Source: Chitinophagaceae bacterium | GTDB lineage: Bacteria > Bacteroidota > Bacteroidia > Chitinophagales > Chitinophagaceae | DNA length: 64,000 nucleotides | Direction: 5' to 3' | Assembly (NCBI GenBank): GCA_024707305.1 | Contig: JANPZZ010000018.1 | Coordinates: forward strand, 186,001-250,000 | Shown: positions 1 to 10,271 of the stretch, in pieces | Position numbering within the stretch: position 1 is the stretch's first letter | Layout: each line of letters begins with the position of its first letter | The notes under the pieces: generated by a model | The model's database searches: none | Told to the model about the DNA's origin: nothing | The model's input: the letters and a program-made list of their open reading frames with translations, nothing else | Made by a program: the position numbers and the translations under genes

Positions 1-2191
1 GGTTCTCCAACCGGTAGCTATTACAGCTGGGGCGATAAACTGGCTACACCATCATCATACGATCCTGCCGATTTCTTCCAGACAGGTGTAAACGTTACCA
101 ATTCAATTACGCTGAGCACAGGCAATGAGAAAAAATCAGACTTATTTCTCTGCTGCAAGCGTACAGGCAAAAGGCATCATCACCAACAACGAACTGGATC
201 GTCTGAACTTCTCCGTTCGTAACACAGCCAACCTGCTCGACAACAGGCTGACCTGGGATGTGAATGCGATGTACGTTAATACAGAAGAACAAAACATGTT
301 CTCACAGGGTCAATACTTCAACCCGCTTATTCCCATCTATCTCTTCCCATTGAGCGATGATATTGAGCGCTACAAAGTTTTTGAACGCTTTGATCCTACA
401 CGCAACTTTAATACACAGTTCTGGCCTTACGGTGATATGGGCTTCCAGATGCAAAACCCATACTGGATCATTCACCGCAACCTGTTCCAGGTGAAAAAAG
501 ACCGCTTCGTAATTGGAACCGGTTTGAAATACAAGATCAACAGCTGGCTGGATGTTGCAGGTCGTGTACGTCTTGATCAAAACACAACATCTGGCGAGCG
601 TAAATTCTTCGCATCTACTTCGGGGCTTTTTGCATCTGAAGCTGGTGCTTATTACAAGAATACCGCTATTACACGCCAGATGTATTCTGATGTACTGGCT
701 ACCGCTACAAAAGATCTTAACAATGATCTTACGCTGAGTGCAACGGTGGGTGCATCTATTATGGATGTACAGTACAACATGGAAAACTATGGCGGTAACC
801 TGCTGAGTGTTCCTAACCTGTTTGCTTATCAAAACGTAAACCAGACACAGGCAACCGTTCAACAGGAACGCTTCCGCGATCAGACGCAATCTGTTTTTGG
901 AACTGCGCAATTGAGCTATCGCAATATGGTGTTTGTGGATGTTACGGGTCGTACCGACTGGTCATCCGCACTTGCTAACACAACAGCCAGCTCAATCGTA
1001 TATCCTTCAGTAGGTGCATCAGCCATCCTGACCGACCTGTTGAAGTTCCGTTCACCCATTTTGTCATTTGCAAAAATCCGCGGTACGTATAGTGAAGTAG
1101 GTAATGCTCCTTCCCGTTTTGTGAGTATTGCCACCTACCCCATCATTGGTGGATTCCCCACAACAACATCATATCGTCCGGCAACAAGCTTACGTCCTGA
1201 AGGAACACGTTCAGTGGAACTCGGTCTGAACCTGCGTTTCCTGCGTAATAAAATCAACCTGGATGTAACGGTTTATCGTTCCAACACCTTCAACCAGCTC
1301 TTCAACCCCACCCTGGCACCCAGTACAGGCTTTAGCAGCTTCTACATTAATGCCGGTGAAGTGGTTAACAAGGGTATTGAGGTTTCACTCGGTGGAAGCA
1401 TGAAGCTCGGTGCCGTTGACTGGAGTTCCAACGTAACGCTTGGATTGAACAGAAACCGTATCAACAAGTTGCTGGCTAACTACAAAGACGAGCTGACTGC
1501 TGAACCCATCAGCGTTGATAGCCTGAGCATGGGTGGAACAGGCAGCTACATGATGGCCCTGGTTAAAGGCGGCAGCATGGGTGATATTTATGTGAATTCA
1601 CTTGCAGTAGATGAGCATGGTTTCATTAAAGTGGGACTGGTTTCCCAAACGGTAACTGCAAACTCGAATCATTATATCAAAGCTGGTAATGCAAACCCAC
1701 GTTACAACCTGGGCTGGCGCAACAGTTTCCGTTATAAAGATTTCCAGCTTGATCTTTTGGTAAATGCACGTATTGGTGGTGTTGGCGTATCGGTTACACA
1801 GGCCATCATGGATCGCTTTGGTGTTTCTAAAGCATCTGCTGATGCACGTGATGCTGGTGGTGTTATCATCAATGGCGAAAAACTGCCTGCACAACCTTAC
1901 TACGAAGTTGTAGGTGGTGGTGTTGCTGGTGTTGGTTCACGTTATGTGTACAGCGCCTCCAACGTTCGTCTTGCAGAAGCATCGTTGAACTACAACCTTC
2001 CTCAGCGTTGGTTTGGCCATGCGGTAAAAGGCGTAACCGTTGGCGTGAATGGCCGCAACCTGTTCCTGCTTACAAAAGCTCCTTTCGATCCGGAAGCAGC
2101 GGCAAGCACAGGTACATACTACCAGGGCATCGACTACTTTATGCAGCCCAGCCTGCGTAGTGTTGGCTTTAATGTAAAGGTGCAGTTTTAA
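1..2191 (+). CDS. SusC-like TonB-dependent outer-membrane receptor, C-terminal part
   Basis: This is the C-terminal ~730 residues of a SusC/RagA-family TonB-dependent transporter, the outer-membrane channel that pairs with a SusD lipoprotein to import oligosaccharides. The start lies before the window. Frame 1 reads from base 1 (GSPTGSYYSWGDKLATPSSY) and moves to the next frame at the run of six A at about 128-133. Removing one A restores the family motif GNEKNQTYFSAAS, so this is probably a sequencing error rather than a broken gene. The rest is typical beta-barrel sequence with RTDWSSAL, NKGIEVSLGG and a terminal aromatic strand (SVGFNVKVQF) for Bam recognition. SusD follows 22 bases downstream. 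Substrate cannot be read from the receptor; the neighbouring GH18 suggests a GlcNAc-containing glycan. Confidence 0.95.
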
Positions 2192-2213
2192 TCACCCCGG
2201 AAATTGAAAGAAA

Positions 2214-3824
2214 ATGAAACTTAAATCAACGATATCACATAAAATACTCCTCGGTATGGCCGTGTTGCTTTTGGCAACATCGTGTACCAAGAAGTTTAAA
2301 GAATATAATACGAATGATGTAAATGCCACCGATGAAATGATGGAGTACGACTTCCTTTCCACCGGTGTGTATTTCCCTCAAATGCAACAGAATATTTTTC
2401 CGCCGGCACAGCAACCAAACTTTGGTGACGAAGTTTATCAGGTATTGCAAAACCTCGCAGGTGATGTATTCTCAGGTTATATGGGTGCCAGCAACAACTG
2501 GTATGGCAACTCGAATAATACCACATATGCATTTATCCCCGACTGGTACAATGCCGGTTTTGCAAGAGCTTATCTCGGTGTAATGCCAGCGTGGCTCGCT
2601 ATTAAAAAGAAATCAGAATTTGACAATCCGCACATTTATGCGCTGGCGCAGATTCTGAAAGCAATGTCACTGCATCGTACGACTGATATGTATGGACCGC
2701 TGCCTGTTTCGGGATTTGGCTCAGGCGGTTTGTCTACCAGCTACGATAACCAGGAAACAGTGTATGACTCATTATTCAGCGCACTGAACTATGGCATCAA
2801 TACACTTACGGATTATGTGAACCTCTATCCAGGTCAGCGTCCAATGGCAAAGTATGACCTGGTATATGGTGGCGACTATGTGAAATGGGTACGTTTTGCC
2901 AACTCGCTGAAGCTGCGTCTTGCCATGCGTATTGTTGATGCAAATGCAGCGAAAGCAAAACAAATGGCTGAAGAAGCAGTTGCACATCCTATTGGTGTGA
3001 TGGCTTCCAACGCAGACAATGCTGTACTTGCAAGCGGTAACGGTATCAATTTCAATAATCCGCTCTACATCATTTGTTACAATTTCGACGACGTGCGTAT
3101 GGGTGCAAATATGGAATCGTACATGCGTGGTTATAACGATCCGCGCGCACCTTTCATGTTTAACCGTGCTCCCGATGGTGAGTTTCATGGTATCCGCAAC
3201 GGTATCAACATCACCAACAAAGCAGCCTATACCACGCCATTCTCCACGCTGAATGTTGCCGCGAACACCCCTATTCGTTGGATGAGTGCAGCAGAAATGT
3301 ATTTCCTGCGTGCAGAAGGTGCTGTGAGAGGTTGGGAAATGAATGGTACTGCACAATCTCTTTATGAAACAGGTATCCGCACTTCATTTGAACAATGGAA
3401 TGCCGGAAATGCAAACGCGTATATCGCTGATGCAGTAAGTCAGCCTGCTCCATATGTTGACATCGCAGCTTCAGGCAACAACGTTTCGGCTGGAAGCAAC
3501 CTGCTTGCTACTACAACCATCGCCTGGAATGACGCAGCCAGCAATGCAGCGAAAATCGAAAAGATCATCACCCAAAAATGGATTGCCGTTTACCCTGATG
3601 GTCAGGAAGCATGGAGTGAATTCCGCAGAACCGGCTGGCCCAAAGTTTTCCCTGTAGTTCTTAACCGCAGTGGTGGTGTGGTACCAACAGAAAATTTTGT
3701 ACGCAGACTGCCTTTCCCCCAAACAGAATACCAGTCGAATGCAGCCGGTGTGGCTACAGGTGTAGCAGCACTTGGCGGACCCGACAATGGCAACACGCTG
3801 CTTTGGTGGGATCGCACACCCTGA
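2214..3824 (+). CDS. SusD/RagB-family nutrient-binding outer-membrane lipoprotein
   Basis: This is the surface glycan-binding lid of the SusC channel encoded just upstream. The 536-residue protein begins with a lipoprotein signal peptide (MKLKSTISHKILLGMAVLLLATSC) and a lipobox cysteine followed by TKKFKEYN. It then has the alpha-helical TPR-like SusD fold, with SLKLRLAMRIVDAN and WMSAAEMYFLRAEGA matching conserved SusD stretches. Length and gene order match the SusD-like_2 subgroup. The reading frame is uninterrupted. It is probably co-transcribed with the receptor and with the three lipoprotein genes that follow. Confidence 0.95.
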   Translation: MKLKSTISHKILLGMAVLLLATSCTKKFKEYNTNDVNATDEMMEYDFLSTGVYFPQMQQNIFPPAQQPNFGDEVYQVLQNLAGDVFSGYMGASNNWYGNSNNTTYAFIPDWYNAGFARAYLGVMPAWLAIKKKSEFDNPHIYALAQILKAMSLHRTTDMYGPLPVSGFGSGGLSTSYDNQETVYDSLFSALNYGINTLTDYVNLYPGQRPMAKYDLVYGGDYVKWVRFANSLKLRLAMRIVDANAAKAKQMAEEAVAHPIGVMASNADNAVLASGNGINFNNPLYIICYNFDDVRMGANMESYMRGYNDPRAPFMFNRAPDGEFHGIRNGINITNKAAYTTPFSTLNVAANTPIRWMSAAEMYFLRAEGAVRGWEMNGTAQSLYETGIRTSFEQWNAGNANAYIADAVSQPAPYVDIAASGNNVSAGSNLLATTTIAWNDAASNAAKIEKIITQKWIAVYPDGQEAWSEFRRTGWPKVFPVVLNRSGGVVPTENFVRRLPFPQTEYQSNAAGVATGVAALGGPDNGNTLLWWDRTP

Positions 3825-3867
3825 TCATTGAAAACGCTTGAGATATTACATTTTTAAAAATATTGAG

Positions 3868-4839
3868 ATGAATAAAAAACTTTTGATAATCTGCATGGTA
3901 GTGTTGGCAACAGCAACACTGGCAGGATGCAAAAAGGAGAATATCGAACTCCAGAAGCCTTATAAATACTCGGACGAGTATTATGAGAACTTAAGGGCTT
4001 ATAAAAAATCGGATCATCAGCTTTGCTTTGGCTGGTTCGCTGATTATTCCCAAACCTTTTCATATGGTATGCACTTTATGGGATTACCCGACAGTATCGA
4101 CATCCTGAGTTTATGGGGTGGTATACCCGATTCAACAACACATCCGGAAACGTATAAAGAAATGCGTTTTGTACAACGTGTGAAAGGTATGCGCCTGGTA
4201 ATGCCTATCATCGTTCAGGTGGAAGGATCAGGCCACCCGGTTACTGAAGAAGGGATGTATGCGTACGCCGACGAGCTGATTGATCGCGTATTTGCGTATG
4301 ACCTCGATGGCCTGGATATTGACTGGGAGCCCGCAGGGGGAACTTATCTGAACAGCGCTGCCAACTTTGCGAAGATGGTGGAACATTGCAGCAAGCGCCT
4401 CGGACCGATGTCCAACTCGGGAAAGTTGTTGATCGTGGATTACTACAATCACACTTTGCCTACCAACATCGAGCCTTTTGTTGACTACATCGTAAACCAG
4501 GCTTATACGCAGGGAACAACAACCAACTCGGCTGCCAACCTGCAAACACGCTACAACCGCGTAGCAGCATGGTGCCCACCTTCTAAATTCATGGTTACTG
4601 AAAACATCGGTGACTGGTGGCAGAATGGTGGTTCACCATTTACTGAAGCCAATGGTAATACGATCAGTCCAATGGACGGCGAGCGTATGTATTCACTGGA
4701 AGGCATGGCGCGTTGGAATCCAACACAGGGAACGAAGGCCGGATTTGGAGGTTTCTATTTCGGAAGGGATTATAACAGCAGCCCTCCTTATAAATACATG
4801 CGTCGTGCAATACAGGCTGCCAACCCTGCAGTACGCTAG
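3868..4839 (+). CDS. GH18 family glycosidase lipoprotein (endo-beta-N-acetylglucosaminidase-like)
   Basis: This is a glycoside hydrolase family 18 enzyme of 323 residues. The catalytic signature DGxDxDxE is visible as DLDGLDIDWEP, where the last Glu is the expected general acid. The start is the ATG at 3868, which gives a lipoprotein signal peptide (MNKKLLIICMVVLATATLAGC) with KKE after the cysteine, a Bacteroidota surface-export pattern. In related utilisation loci this gene order (SusC, SusD, GH18, DUF1735 proteins) belongs to endo-beta-N-acetylglucosaminidases that release N-glycans. That substrate is inferred from context; a chitinase-like activity is the alternative. Confidence 0.88.
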   Translation: MNKKLLIICMVVLATATLAGCKKENIELQKPYKYSDEYYENLRAYKKSDHQLCFGWFADYSQTFSYGMHFMGLPDSIDILSLWGGIPDSTTHPETYKEMRFVQRVKGMRLVMPIIVQVEGSGHPVTEEGMYAYADELIDRVFAYDLDGLDIDWEPAGGTYLNSAANFAKMVEHCSKRLGPMSNSGKLLIVDYYNHTLPTNIEPFVDYIVNQAYTQGTTTNSAANLQTRYNRVAAWCPPSKFMVTENIGDWWQNGGSPFTEANGNTISPMDGERMYSLEGMARWNPTQGTKAGFGGFYFGRDYNSSPPYKYMRRAIQAANPAVR

Positions 4840-4878
4840 AAACAAAAAAGATTTCTCATTTTTTCAAAACGAATACAA

Positions 4879-6036
4879 ATGAAAATTAAAAATATAAGCC
4901 TCCTGTTTCTACTGCTTGCAGCACTGGCTACAGGATGTAAAAAAGCCGCCGAACATCGGAAGGTTGTATACTTTACCGATACGGAACAATATCCGGAAAA
5001 GACCATTACGATTGATAATCCTTTCGACCTTGGCATTTCCGTTACTTCTTCCATTAAAGTAAATCAGGACATTCCGGTTTCCATTCAACTCGATCCGCAA
5101 CTGATTGACCATTACAATGCGTTTAATGGCACTACCTATAAGCCATTGCCAAATGGAAGTTATGAACTGCGGTCAGATGGAGGTAAAGTGGTGATTAAGG
5201 GCGGAACCAACCGTTCTGAGTCTGCAACATTCGCTATCACTTCTCTCGCCAATTTTGAAGAAGGCGCAATTTACCTGATGCCCATCAGCATTACCAGTGT
5301 AAATGGAGGACTTGAAGTACTGGAATCGTCTCGTACAATTTACATCATAATCAAACAAACCATCATTACTCAGGCAGCTTCGCTGGCATCAAACCGTTAC
5401 TTCAGTGTTCCGAACATTATCACTGATCCGAGTCTGGCGAATATCCCACAACTGACCATGGAATGCCGCGTTCGCGTGAATGCATTTCAAACAGCGAACC
5501 CTTTCATCAGTTCGCTTATGGGAATTGAAGAAAACTACCTGCTTCGCTTTGGCGATGTGAGCGTGGCAAACAACCAGATGCAACTTGCAGGTGGTACCGT
5601 TGGCGGAAGCAAACACCCTGTAACCAGTAATACCCGTTTCGCAACAAACGAATGGGTGCATGTTGCAGTTGTGTACAATGGTTCTACCAACTCACTGTAT
5701 GTAAATGGTGTTCTCGACAACTATGCCGATACCAAGGGTGGCAATGTTGACCTTACCAGTTTTTACCAAGAGGGTTTCTTAATTGGTCGCTCAGCAAACG
5801 GCCGTTACCTCAATGGAGCCATCAGCGAAGCCCGCATCTGGACTCGTGCGCTGACGCCGGTGGAATTACAGGCCAATATGTGTTATGTAAGTCCAACCAC
5901 ACCCGGTTTACTGGCTTACTGGCGTTTCAATGGTGATATTACCGGCAATGAAGTTGCTGACTTAACCGGTCACGGATATACAGCCATTGCCAACAACACG
6001 ATTACCTGGATCCCAGGTGTGAGATGCCCTGAATAA
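4879..6036 (+). CDS. DUF1735 and LamG-like domain surface lipoprotein
   Basis: This 385-residue lipoprotein has a signal peptide ending ALATGC followed by KKAAEH. The N-terminal part (about residues 35-155) resembles the DUF1735 domain found beside GH18 enzymes in Bacteroidota loci. The C-terminal part (about 175-380) is a LamG/concanavalin-like jelly roll, recognised from EWVHVAVVYNGSTNSLYVNG, ISEARIWTRALT and LLAYWRFNGD. It is likely a surface glycan-binding protein that captures substrate for the GH18 and SusCD system. It lies 39 bases after the GH18 gene and 34 bases before the next lipoprotein gene, consistent with one operon. Confidence 0.85.
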   Translation: MKIKNISLLFLLLAALATGCKKAAEHRKVVYFTDTEQYPEKTITIDNPFDLGISVTSSIKVNQDIPVSIQLDPQLIDHYNAFNGTTYKPLPNGSYELRSDGGKVVIKGGTNRSESATFAITSLANFEEGAIYLMPISITSVNGGLEVLESSRTIYIIIKQTIITQAASLASNRYFSVPNIITDPSLANIPQLTMECRVRVNAFQTANPFISSLMGIEENYLLRFGDVSVANNQMQLAGGTVGGSKHPVTSNTRFATNEWVHVAVVYNGSTNSLYVNGVLDNYADTKGGNVDLTSFYQEGFLIGRSANGRYLNGAISEARIWTRALTPVELQANMCYVSPTTPGLLAYWRFNGDITGNEVADLTGHGYTAIANNTITWIPGVRCPE

Positions 6037-6070
6037 AAGGCCAGATTTTTTACGTAACAAAAACTGAATT

Positions 6071-7084
6071 ATGAAACTATCCATAACGAACTACAAAACT
6101 TTCCGCTGGATGCTGCTAGGCCTTTTCCCATTGCTGGCAGTATCATGCAAAAAAGATGAGATCCGCTCGAAAGAGCTGATGGTATTCCTGCAGCCAGACC
6201 TGCCGGGAATTCCAACACAAACGCAGCAGCTGGACCTGACGCATACACCCATCGAAGTAAGAGGTGAAAAGAACACGCAGGTACATGCATATACCAGTCG
6301 CGAACTGGATTATGCCATTGACCTGACCATTCAACCTGCTCCGGATATGCTCGCATCTTACAATGCGCTGCGCGGACAGAACAATGCTATCTTACCCGCA
6401 GGATCTTATCAAATAACAAGCGGGGAAAAATACAGCATTGCAAAAGGTGAGCGTGTTTCGCAGCCAATACAAATCCAGATCACGTCACCAGAAATGCTGA
6501 CGAACCCCGATGGTTATGTATTGCCGCTCGCCATTACCAAAGTTGAATCGAAAGATAAAGGTGTTGTTATCAGCAACACGCACAAAGCAGTGTATGTACG
6601 AATTTCATATGCTTATACAAATGTGGAATCAACACAGGCAGTTCCTACAGGAACATTTGCGGTGCGCACAGCGTGGAATGTAACGGTAAGTAACATCACC
6701 AATGGCAACCCCGCTACCAACCTGATTGATGGCAACAACAGTACGGTATGGCGCTCATCGAATTCGGCTGGTGCTGAAAAATGGATCCAGGTGGATATGG
6801 GTGCTGCCACAACGATGAAAGGCATGCGCATGTCGCCCAGCTATTCCAGCACCAACGACAATGCTACAAAGCTTACAGTACGTACCAGCAATGACGGTAC
6901 TACCTGGACATTCCAGGGAATCTGGAATGGTACTACTTACGCAACTGGTACCAACGCAAATAATCCCGATTATAAAGGGATCCAGTTCATTGCGCCCGTA
7001 ACGGCACGCTATTTCCGACTTGAATACAATGCCTGGCCCAGCGGTAACCGCGTAGGCATGGCAGAACTGAATGTCGTGGAATAA
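6071..7084 (+). CDS. DUF1735 and F5/8 type C (discoidin) domain surface lipoprotein
   Basis: This 337-residue lipoprotein has its lipobox at VSC followed by KKDE. It starts with a DUF1735-like N-terminal domain (about residues 30-180, with YDAIDLT-type and LPAGSYQI-type strands) and ends with an F5/8 type C carbohydrate-binding domain (about 195-337). The latter shows NPATNLIDGNNSTVWRS, KWIQVDMGAATTMKGMRM and a closing YFRLEYNAW. Together with the preceding LamG protein it probably forms the surface glycan-binding set of this locus. It is the last gene of the putative operon, and a terminator follows at 7121. Confidence 0.85.
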   Translation: MKLSITNYKTFRWMLLGLFPLLAVSCKKDEIRSKELMVFLQPDLPGIPTQTQQLDLTHTPIEVRGEKNTQVHAYTSRELDYAIDLTIQPAPDMLASYNALRGQNNAILPAGSYQITSGEKYSIAKGERVSQPIQIQITSPEMLTNPDGYVLPLAITKVESKDKGVVISNTHKAVYVRISYAYTNVESTQAVPTGTFAVRTAWNVTVSNITNGNPATNLIDGNNSTVWRSSNSAGAEKWIQVDMGAATTMKGMRMSPSYSSTNDNATKLTVRTSNDGTTWTFQGIWNGTTYATGTNANNPDYKGIQFIAPVTARYFRLEYNAWPSGNRVGMAELNVVE

Positions 7085-7120
7085 CTCCCCTCGTCTCTAT
7101 CTAAGCAGTTGTTACATATC

Positions 7121-7154
7121 AAGCCGGCCTGCATCTGCAGGCTGGCTTTTTTTT
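7121..7154 (+). terminator. Rho-independent terminator of the utilisation locus
   Basis: A G+C-rich stem (AAGCC/GGCTT and GCCTGCA/TGCAGGC) with a two-base loop is followed by a run of eight T. It sits 36 bases after the last lipoprotein gene and before a convergent gene. Confidence 0.9.
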
Positions 7155-7185
7155 GTAATAAAATGAACTGAAATAAAAAAGTAAG

Positions 7186-7809
7186 CTATTTTTTTATCGG
7201 CTGCTCGCTTTCAATAGCCGGCAACATAATATTATAACGAATGGATAGTGCGCGGATGAGTATAATAACTCCGCCGGAAACAAAAAAGTTGATGTTGCGC
7301 GAAACATCCCATGAATCCAGCAATAAATAAACGGCAGCGCCGGCCAGGCAGGCGGTTGCATAAATTTCGCGACTGAAAATGATCGGCTGCTTATTGGTGA
7401 GCGTATCGCGGATTACACCGCCCATCACTGCTGAAAACACCCCCATCATCGCAGCTATTTCAGGACGTACGCCGAGGGACAAACTCTTCTCCACACCCAC
7501 AATGGTGAACAATGCGATACCAGCCATGTCGAACAAAGGCATCACACGTTCAAATCGTACAACCCAGCGAAAGAAAAACAAGGTAGTAACCACGCCCAAC
7601 AAAATGGCATAAAGCAAATTGATATCCTGTACCCAAACCAAAGGATAACTTCCCAGCAACACATCACGAAGGCTACCGCCACCAATGGCGGTAATAAAAC
7701 CGGTAAATGCGGCCCCAAACCAGTTGCGGTCCTTCTCATCGGTTGCCAGTACACCCGATACAGCGAAAACATATGTACCTACCAGCTCGGAAATGTATTG
7801 AACTGTCAT
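7186..7809 (-). CDS. Trimeric intracellular cation (TRIC) channel family protein (YicG/UPF0126)
   Basis: This 207-residue polytopic membrane protein has about seven hydrophobic segments in two repeated halves. The repeat signature is clear: GAAFTGFITAIGGGSLRDVL in the first half and AAMMGVFSAVMGGVIRDTL in the second, both carrying the glycine-rich GGG/GGVxRD motif. Prokaryotic homologues form cation-permeable trimers; the physiological role in Bacteroidota is not established. The gene converges on the utilisation locus and shares its terminator region. Confidence 0.9.
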   Translation of the reverse strand: MTVQYISELVGTYVFAVSGVLATDEKDRNWFGAAFTGFITAIGGGSLRDVLLGSYPLVWVQDINLLYAILLGVVTTLFFFRWVVRFERVMPLFDMAGIALFTIVGVEKSLSLGVRPEIAAMMGVFSAVMGGVIRDTLTNKQPIIFSREIYATACLAGAAVYLLLDSWDVSRNINFFVSGGVIILIRALSIRYNIMLPAIESEQPIKK

Positions 7810-7839
7810 ACCGTTGGTTTATCTGAAAAAAATAAGCGC

Positions 7840-9594
7840 TTATTTACCGCCGGCACGCAATATCACAAATGGCCATCTTGCCTGCGCCCCACTCCACTCG
7901 CGGATGTTCCGCAATTCCTCATAAATCCTATACTGCTCTTCACCGAGTTCATTTTTCATTTGATCCCGAAAACTCATCGGTTCTGATTTTCCGAATATCT
8001 GCTCCAGTAATGTTTCCGGTTCGGGATAAACGGCCACATGATAGTTTTCCAGTTTTGCCATGGCAGCTGCAGATTTAATTGCATCTTCTACTCCCCCAAA
8101 ACGATCTATAAGACCAATGTCGATGGCTCTCTTACCTGTCCACACACGACCCTGCGCAATGCTGTCAACAACATTCAGTTCCATTTTTCGTCCTTGTGCC
8201 ACACGATTTTTAAACTGGTCGTATATCAGGTCAATACTCGCCTGCATCATTTTCTTTTCATTTTCATTCAGCGGGCGATAAACCGCACCTGCATCTGCAT
8301 AAGGTGATGTTCGCACTGCATCGAATGTAACACCCAGTTTATTTTTAAAGAACGATTCCATATTAGGCAACATACCAAACACACCAATTGAACCCGTGAT
8401 GGTAGTAGGGAGCGCAAAAATAGAATCAGCAGCTACCGCCATATAATATCCACCCGATGCAGCCACATCGCCAAAACTTACAATCACAGGTTTATCCTGT
8501 TTGGCCAGTGCCATTTCGCGCCAGATCGTTTCGCTCGCAAGGGCACTGCCTCCACCGCTGTTGATGCGAACAACGATTGCTTTTACGGACTGATCCAACC
8601 GCGCTTTACGAATCAGATTGCGATAGGTTTCACCACCAATTGTTCCCTGTGCCGCTTTGCCATCTACGATATTACCTTCGGCTACAATCATCGCTATTTT
8701 ATCGCCACTGCTATTGCGGGGATTCGCAGCCCAGTAGTTTGACAGCGTTACAAACTCTATTCGCTCGTATTTATCAAGATTCAACCGGGCTTTAATTTCA
8801 TCTTTAACTTCATCGTCGTATTTCAGCTGATCCACCAGTTTGTATTGCATTGCATCTTCAGCAGTTTGCACCAGTCCCTCTACTGCAAGTTTGCGCAGTA
8901 ATGCTGTATCCTGCGAACGAGCCATTGCGGTACGAAGGAGAAATCCGTCATACAGATCATTCATCCACACTGCAGTTTGCAACCTGTTTTCATCTGTCAT
9001 CTTCTCTGCACGGAATGGTTCCGTTGCACTTTTAAATTTCCCGGCATAAAATATCTGCGGCTGAATTTGCAGTTTATCCAGTAGTCCTTTGAAGAACACA
9101 TACGTAACGCTATACCCCGAAAATTGTAAAAAACCTTTCGGATGCAGGTAGAGTTCACTGGCGACGGTTGCCACATCGTAGGCTTCCTGCGAGTAAATGT
9201 CGGCATGCGCAATTACAAATTTTCCGGCGGCTTTAAATGATTCCAAAGCGTTGCGAATTTCTTCACTGGCGGCATAGCCGTTTCCATTGCCGTTGGCCTG
9301 CAGATAAATACCTGTGATCCTGTTGTCGCTGGCAGCATTACGTATCAACCGGACCACATCATAGAGTCCCGGTGCAGTACTCTCGTCTTCCCGCAGCATA
9401 TCCAGCGGATTGTTTTTTTCCAATTCCGCGAATGTTTGTGCGAGGTTAATTACCAGTACTGATCCGGAACGCACCTGGGGCACTTCTTTGCGGGTAATAT
9501 TTCCCACCACAGCAATCATGAAAAAGAAAACCACAATTGCGAACAAAACCAGGGCCAGTAAACAGGCCGCCATCGTTTTAAAAAAGCTACGCAT
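7840..9594 (-). CDS. sppA: Signal peptide peptidase SppA, 67K type
   Basis: This is a membrane-bound serine protease that degrades cleaved signal peptides. The ATG at 9594 gives a 584-residue protein starting with one transmembrane anchor (MRSFFKTMAACLLALVLF). Two S49 protease repeats follow. The catalytic lysine is expected in the YAGKFKSATEPF segment of the first repeat, and the nucleophile serine in FGDVAASGGYYMA of the second. Length matches the double-domain E. coli type. A TACATTTG box lies 22 bases before the start codon. The gene is divergent from folK. Confidence 0.93.
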   Translation of the reverse strand: MRSFFKTMAACLLALVLFAIVVFFFMIAVVGNITRKEVPQVRSGSVLVINLAQTFAELEKNNPLDMLREDESTAPGLYDVVRLIRNAASDNRITGIYLQANGNGNGYAASEEIRNALESFKAAGKFVIAHADIYSQEAYDVATVASELYLHPKGFLQFSGYSVTYVFFKGLLDKLQIQPQIFYAGKFKSATEPFRAEKMTDENRLQTAVWMNDLYDGFLLRTAMARSQDTALLRKLAVEGLVQTAEDAMQYKLVDQLKYDDEVKDEIKARLNLDKYERIEFVTLSNYWAANPRNSSGDKIAMIVAEGNIVDGKAAQGTIGGETYRNLIRKARLDQSVKAIVVRINSGGGSALASETIWREMALAKQDKPVIVSFGDVAASGGYYMAVAADSIFALPTTITGSIGVFGMLPNMESFFKNKLGVTFDAVRTSPYADAGAVYRPLNENEKKMMQASIDLIYDQFKNRVAQGRKMELNVVDSIAQGRVWTGKRAIDIGLIDRFGGVEDAIKSAAAMAKLENYHVAVYPEPETLLEQIFGKSEPMSFRDQMKNELGEEQYRIYEELRNIREWSGAQARWPFVILRAGGK

Positions 9595-9616
9595 AGATAT
9601 CAATGGTTGAAGAAGC

Positions 9617-9624
9617 CAAATGTA
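9617..9624 (-). promoter_or_regulatory. -7 promoter box of sppA
   Basis: TACATTTG on the minus strand matches the Bacteroidota -7 consensus TAnnTTTG, 22 bases upstream of the sppA ATG. No clear -33 element was seen. Confidence 0.55.
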
Positions 9625-9745
9625 GAAATTAGTTGGCAGTTTGTTGCAGGCTACATTTTGCACCCCGCAACACCCTGAAACCAGGTCAAACCTAAAAATA
9701 TATCGTAACTTTCGCGCTTATTTTTCCGTAAACGGCAATCATTAC

Positions 9746-10232
9746 ATGTTTTCCTCTTTTCTTCTTACCGGCAGTAATATGGGCGACAGGGCAGCGATGC
9801 TGAAGCGTGCCCGGAACCTGCTGGAAAAACATTGCGGCAAAATAGAAAAGATTTCTTCCATTTACGAAACCGCCGCGTGGGGGAAAAGAAGACCAGGCTG
9901 CTTTTCTCAACCAGGCCATTGAATTAAAAACCAGCCTGGAGCCCCGGAAACTTTTGCGCGAAATACTGAAAATTGAAAAAAAACTGGGGCGCATACGCGA
10001 AGAAAAATATGGGCCTCGCGTGATTGATATCGATATGTTGTTTTATGAAAACAGGGTGATGAACTATCCTGTACTGATCCTCCCCCATCCCCAGGTACAA
10101 AACCGACGGTTTGCCCTTACACCACTCGCAGAAATTGCTCCTGCTTTTGTTCACCCCATTTTTAAACAAAATATAAACCAGTTGCTCGATGCGTGCAGCG
10201 ACGGTTTAGCAGTGGTGAAACACCCCGGCTGA
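9746..10232 (+). CDS. folK: 2-amino-4-hydroxy-6-hydroxymethyldihydropteridine pyrophosphokinase (frameshifted)
   Basis: FolK transfers pyrophosphate from ATP to the pterin in folate synthesis. The N-terminal part reads MFSSFLLTGSNMGDR and SSIYETAAWGK; the C-terminal part contains KYGPRVIDIDMLFY, the conserved RxxDxDxLxY signature, and LPHPQVQNRRFALTPL. The two parts are in different frames, separated in the GGGGGAAAA stretch at about 9879-9887. Removing one base joins them into a normal 161-residue enzyme, so a sequencing indel is more likely than gene loss. A near-consensus -7 box (TAACTTTC) lies at 9706-9713. Confidence 0.9.
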
Positions 10233-10255
10233 TTCGAAGATTCTTTCCTAATTCA

Positions 10256-10263
10256 TACATTTG
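10256..10263 (+). promoter_or_regulatory. -7 promoter box of the deoxynucleoside kinase gene
   Basis: TACATTTG matches TAnnTTTG and ends eight bases before the ATG at 10272, so the 5' leader would be only a few bases long. Confidence 0.6.
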
Positions 10264-10271
10264 CCGGATAC

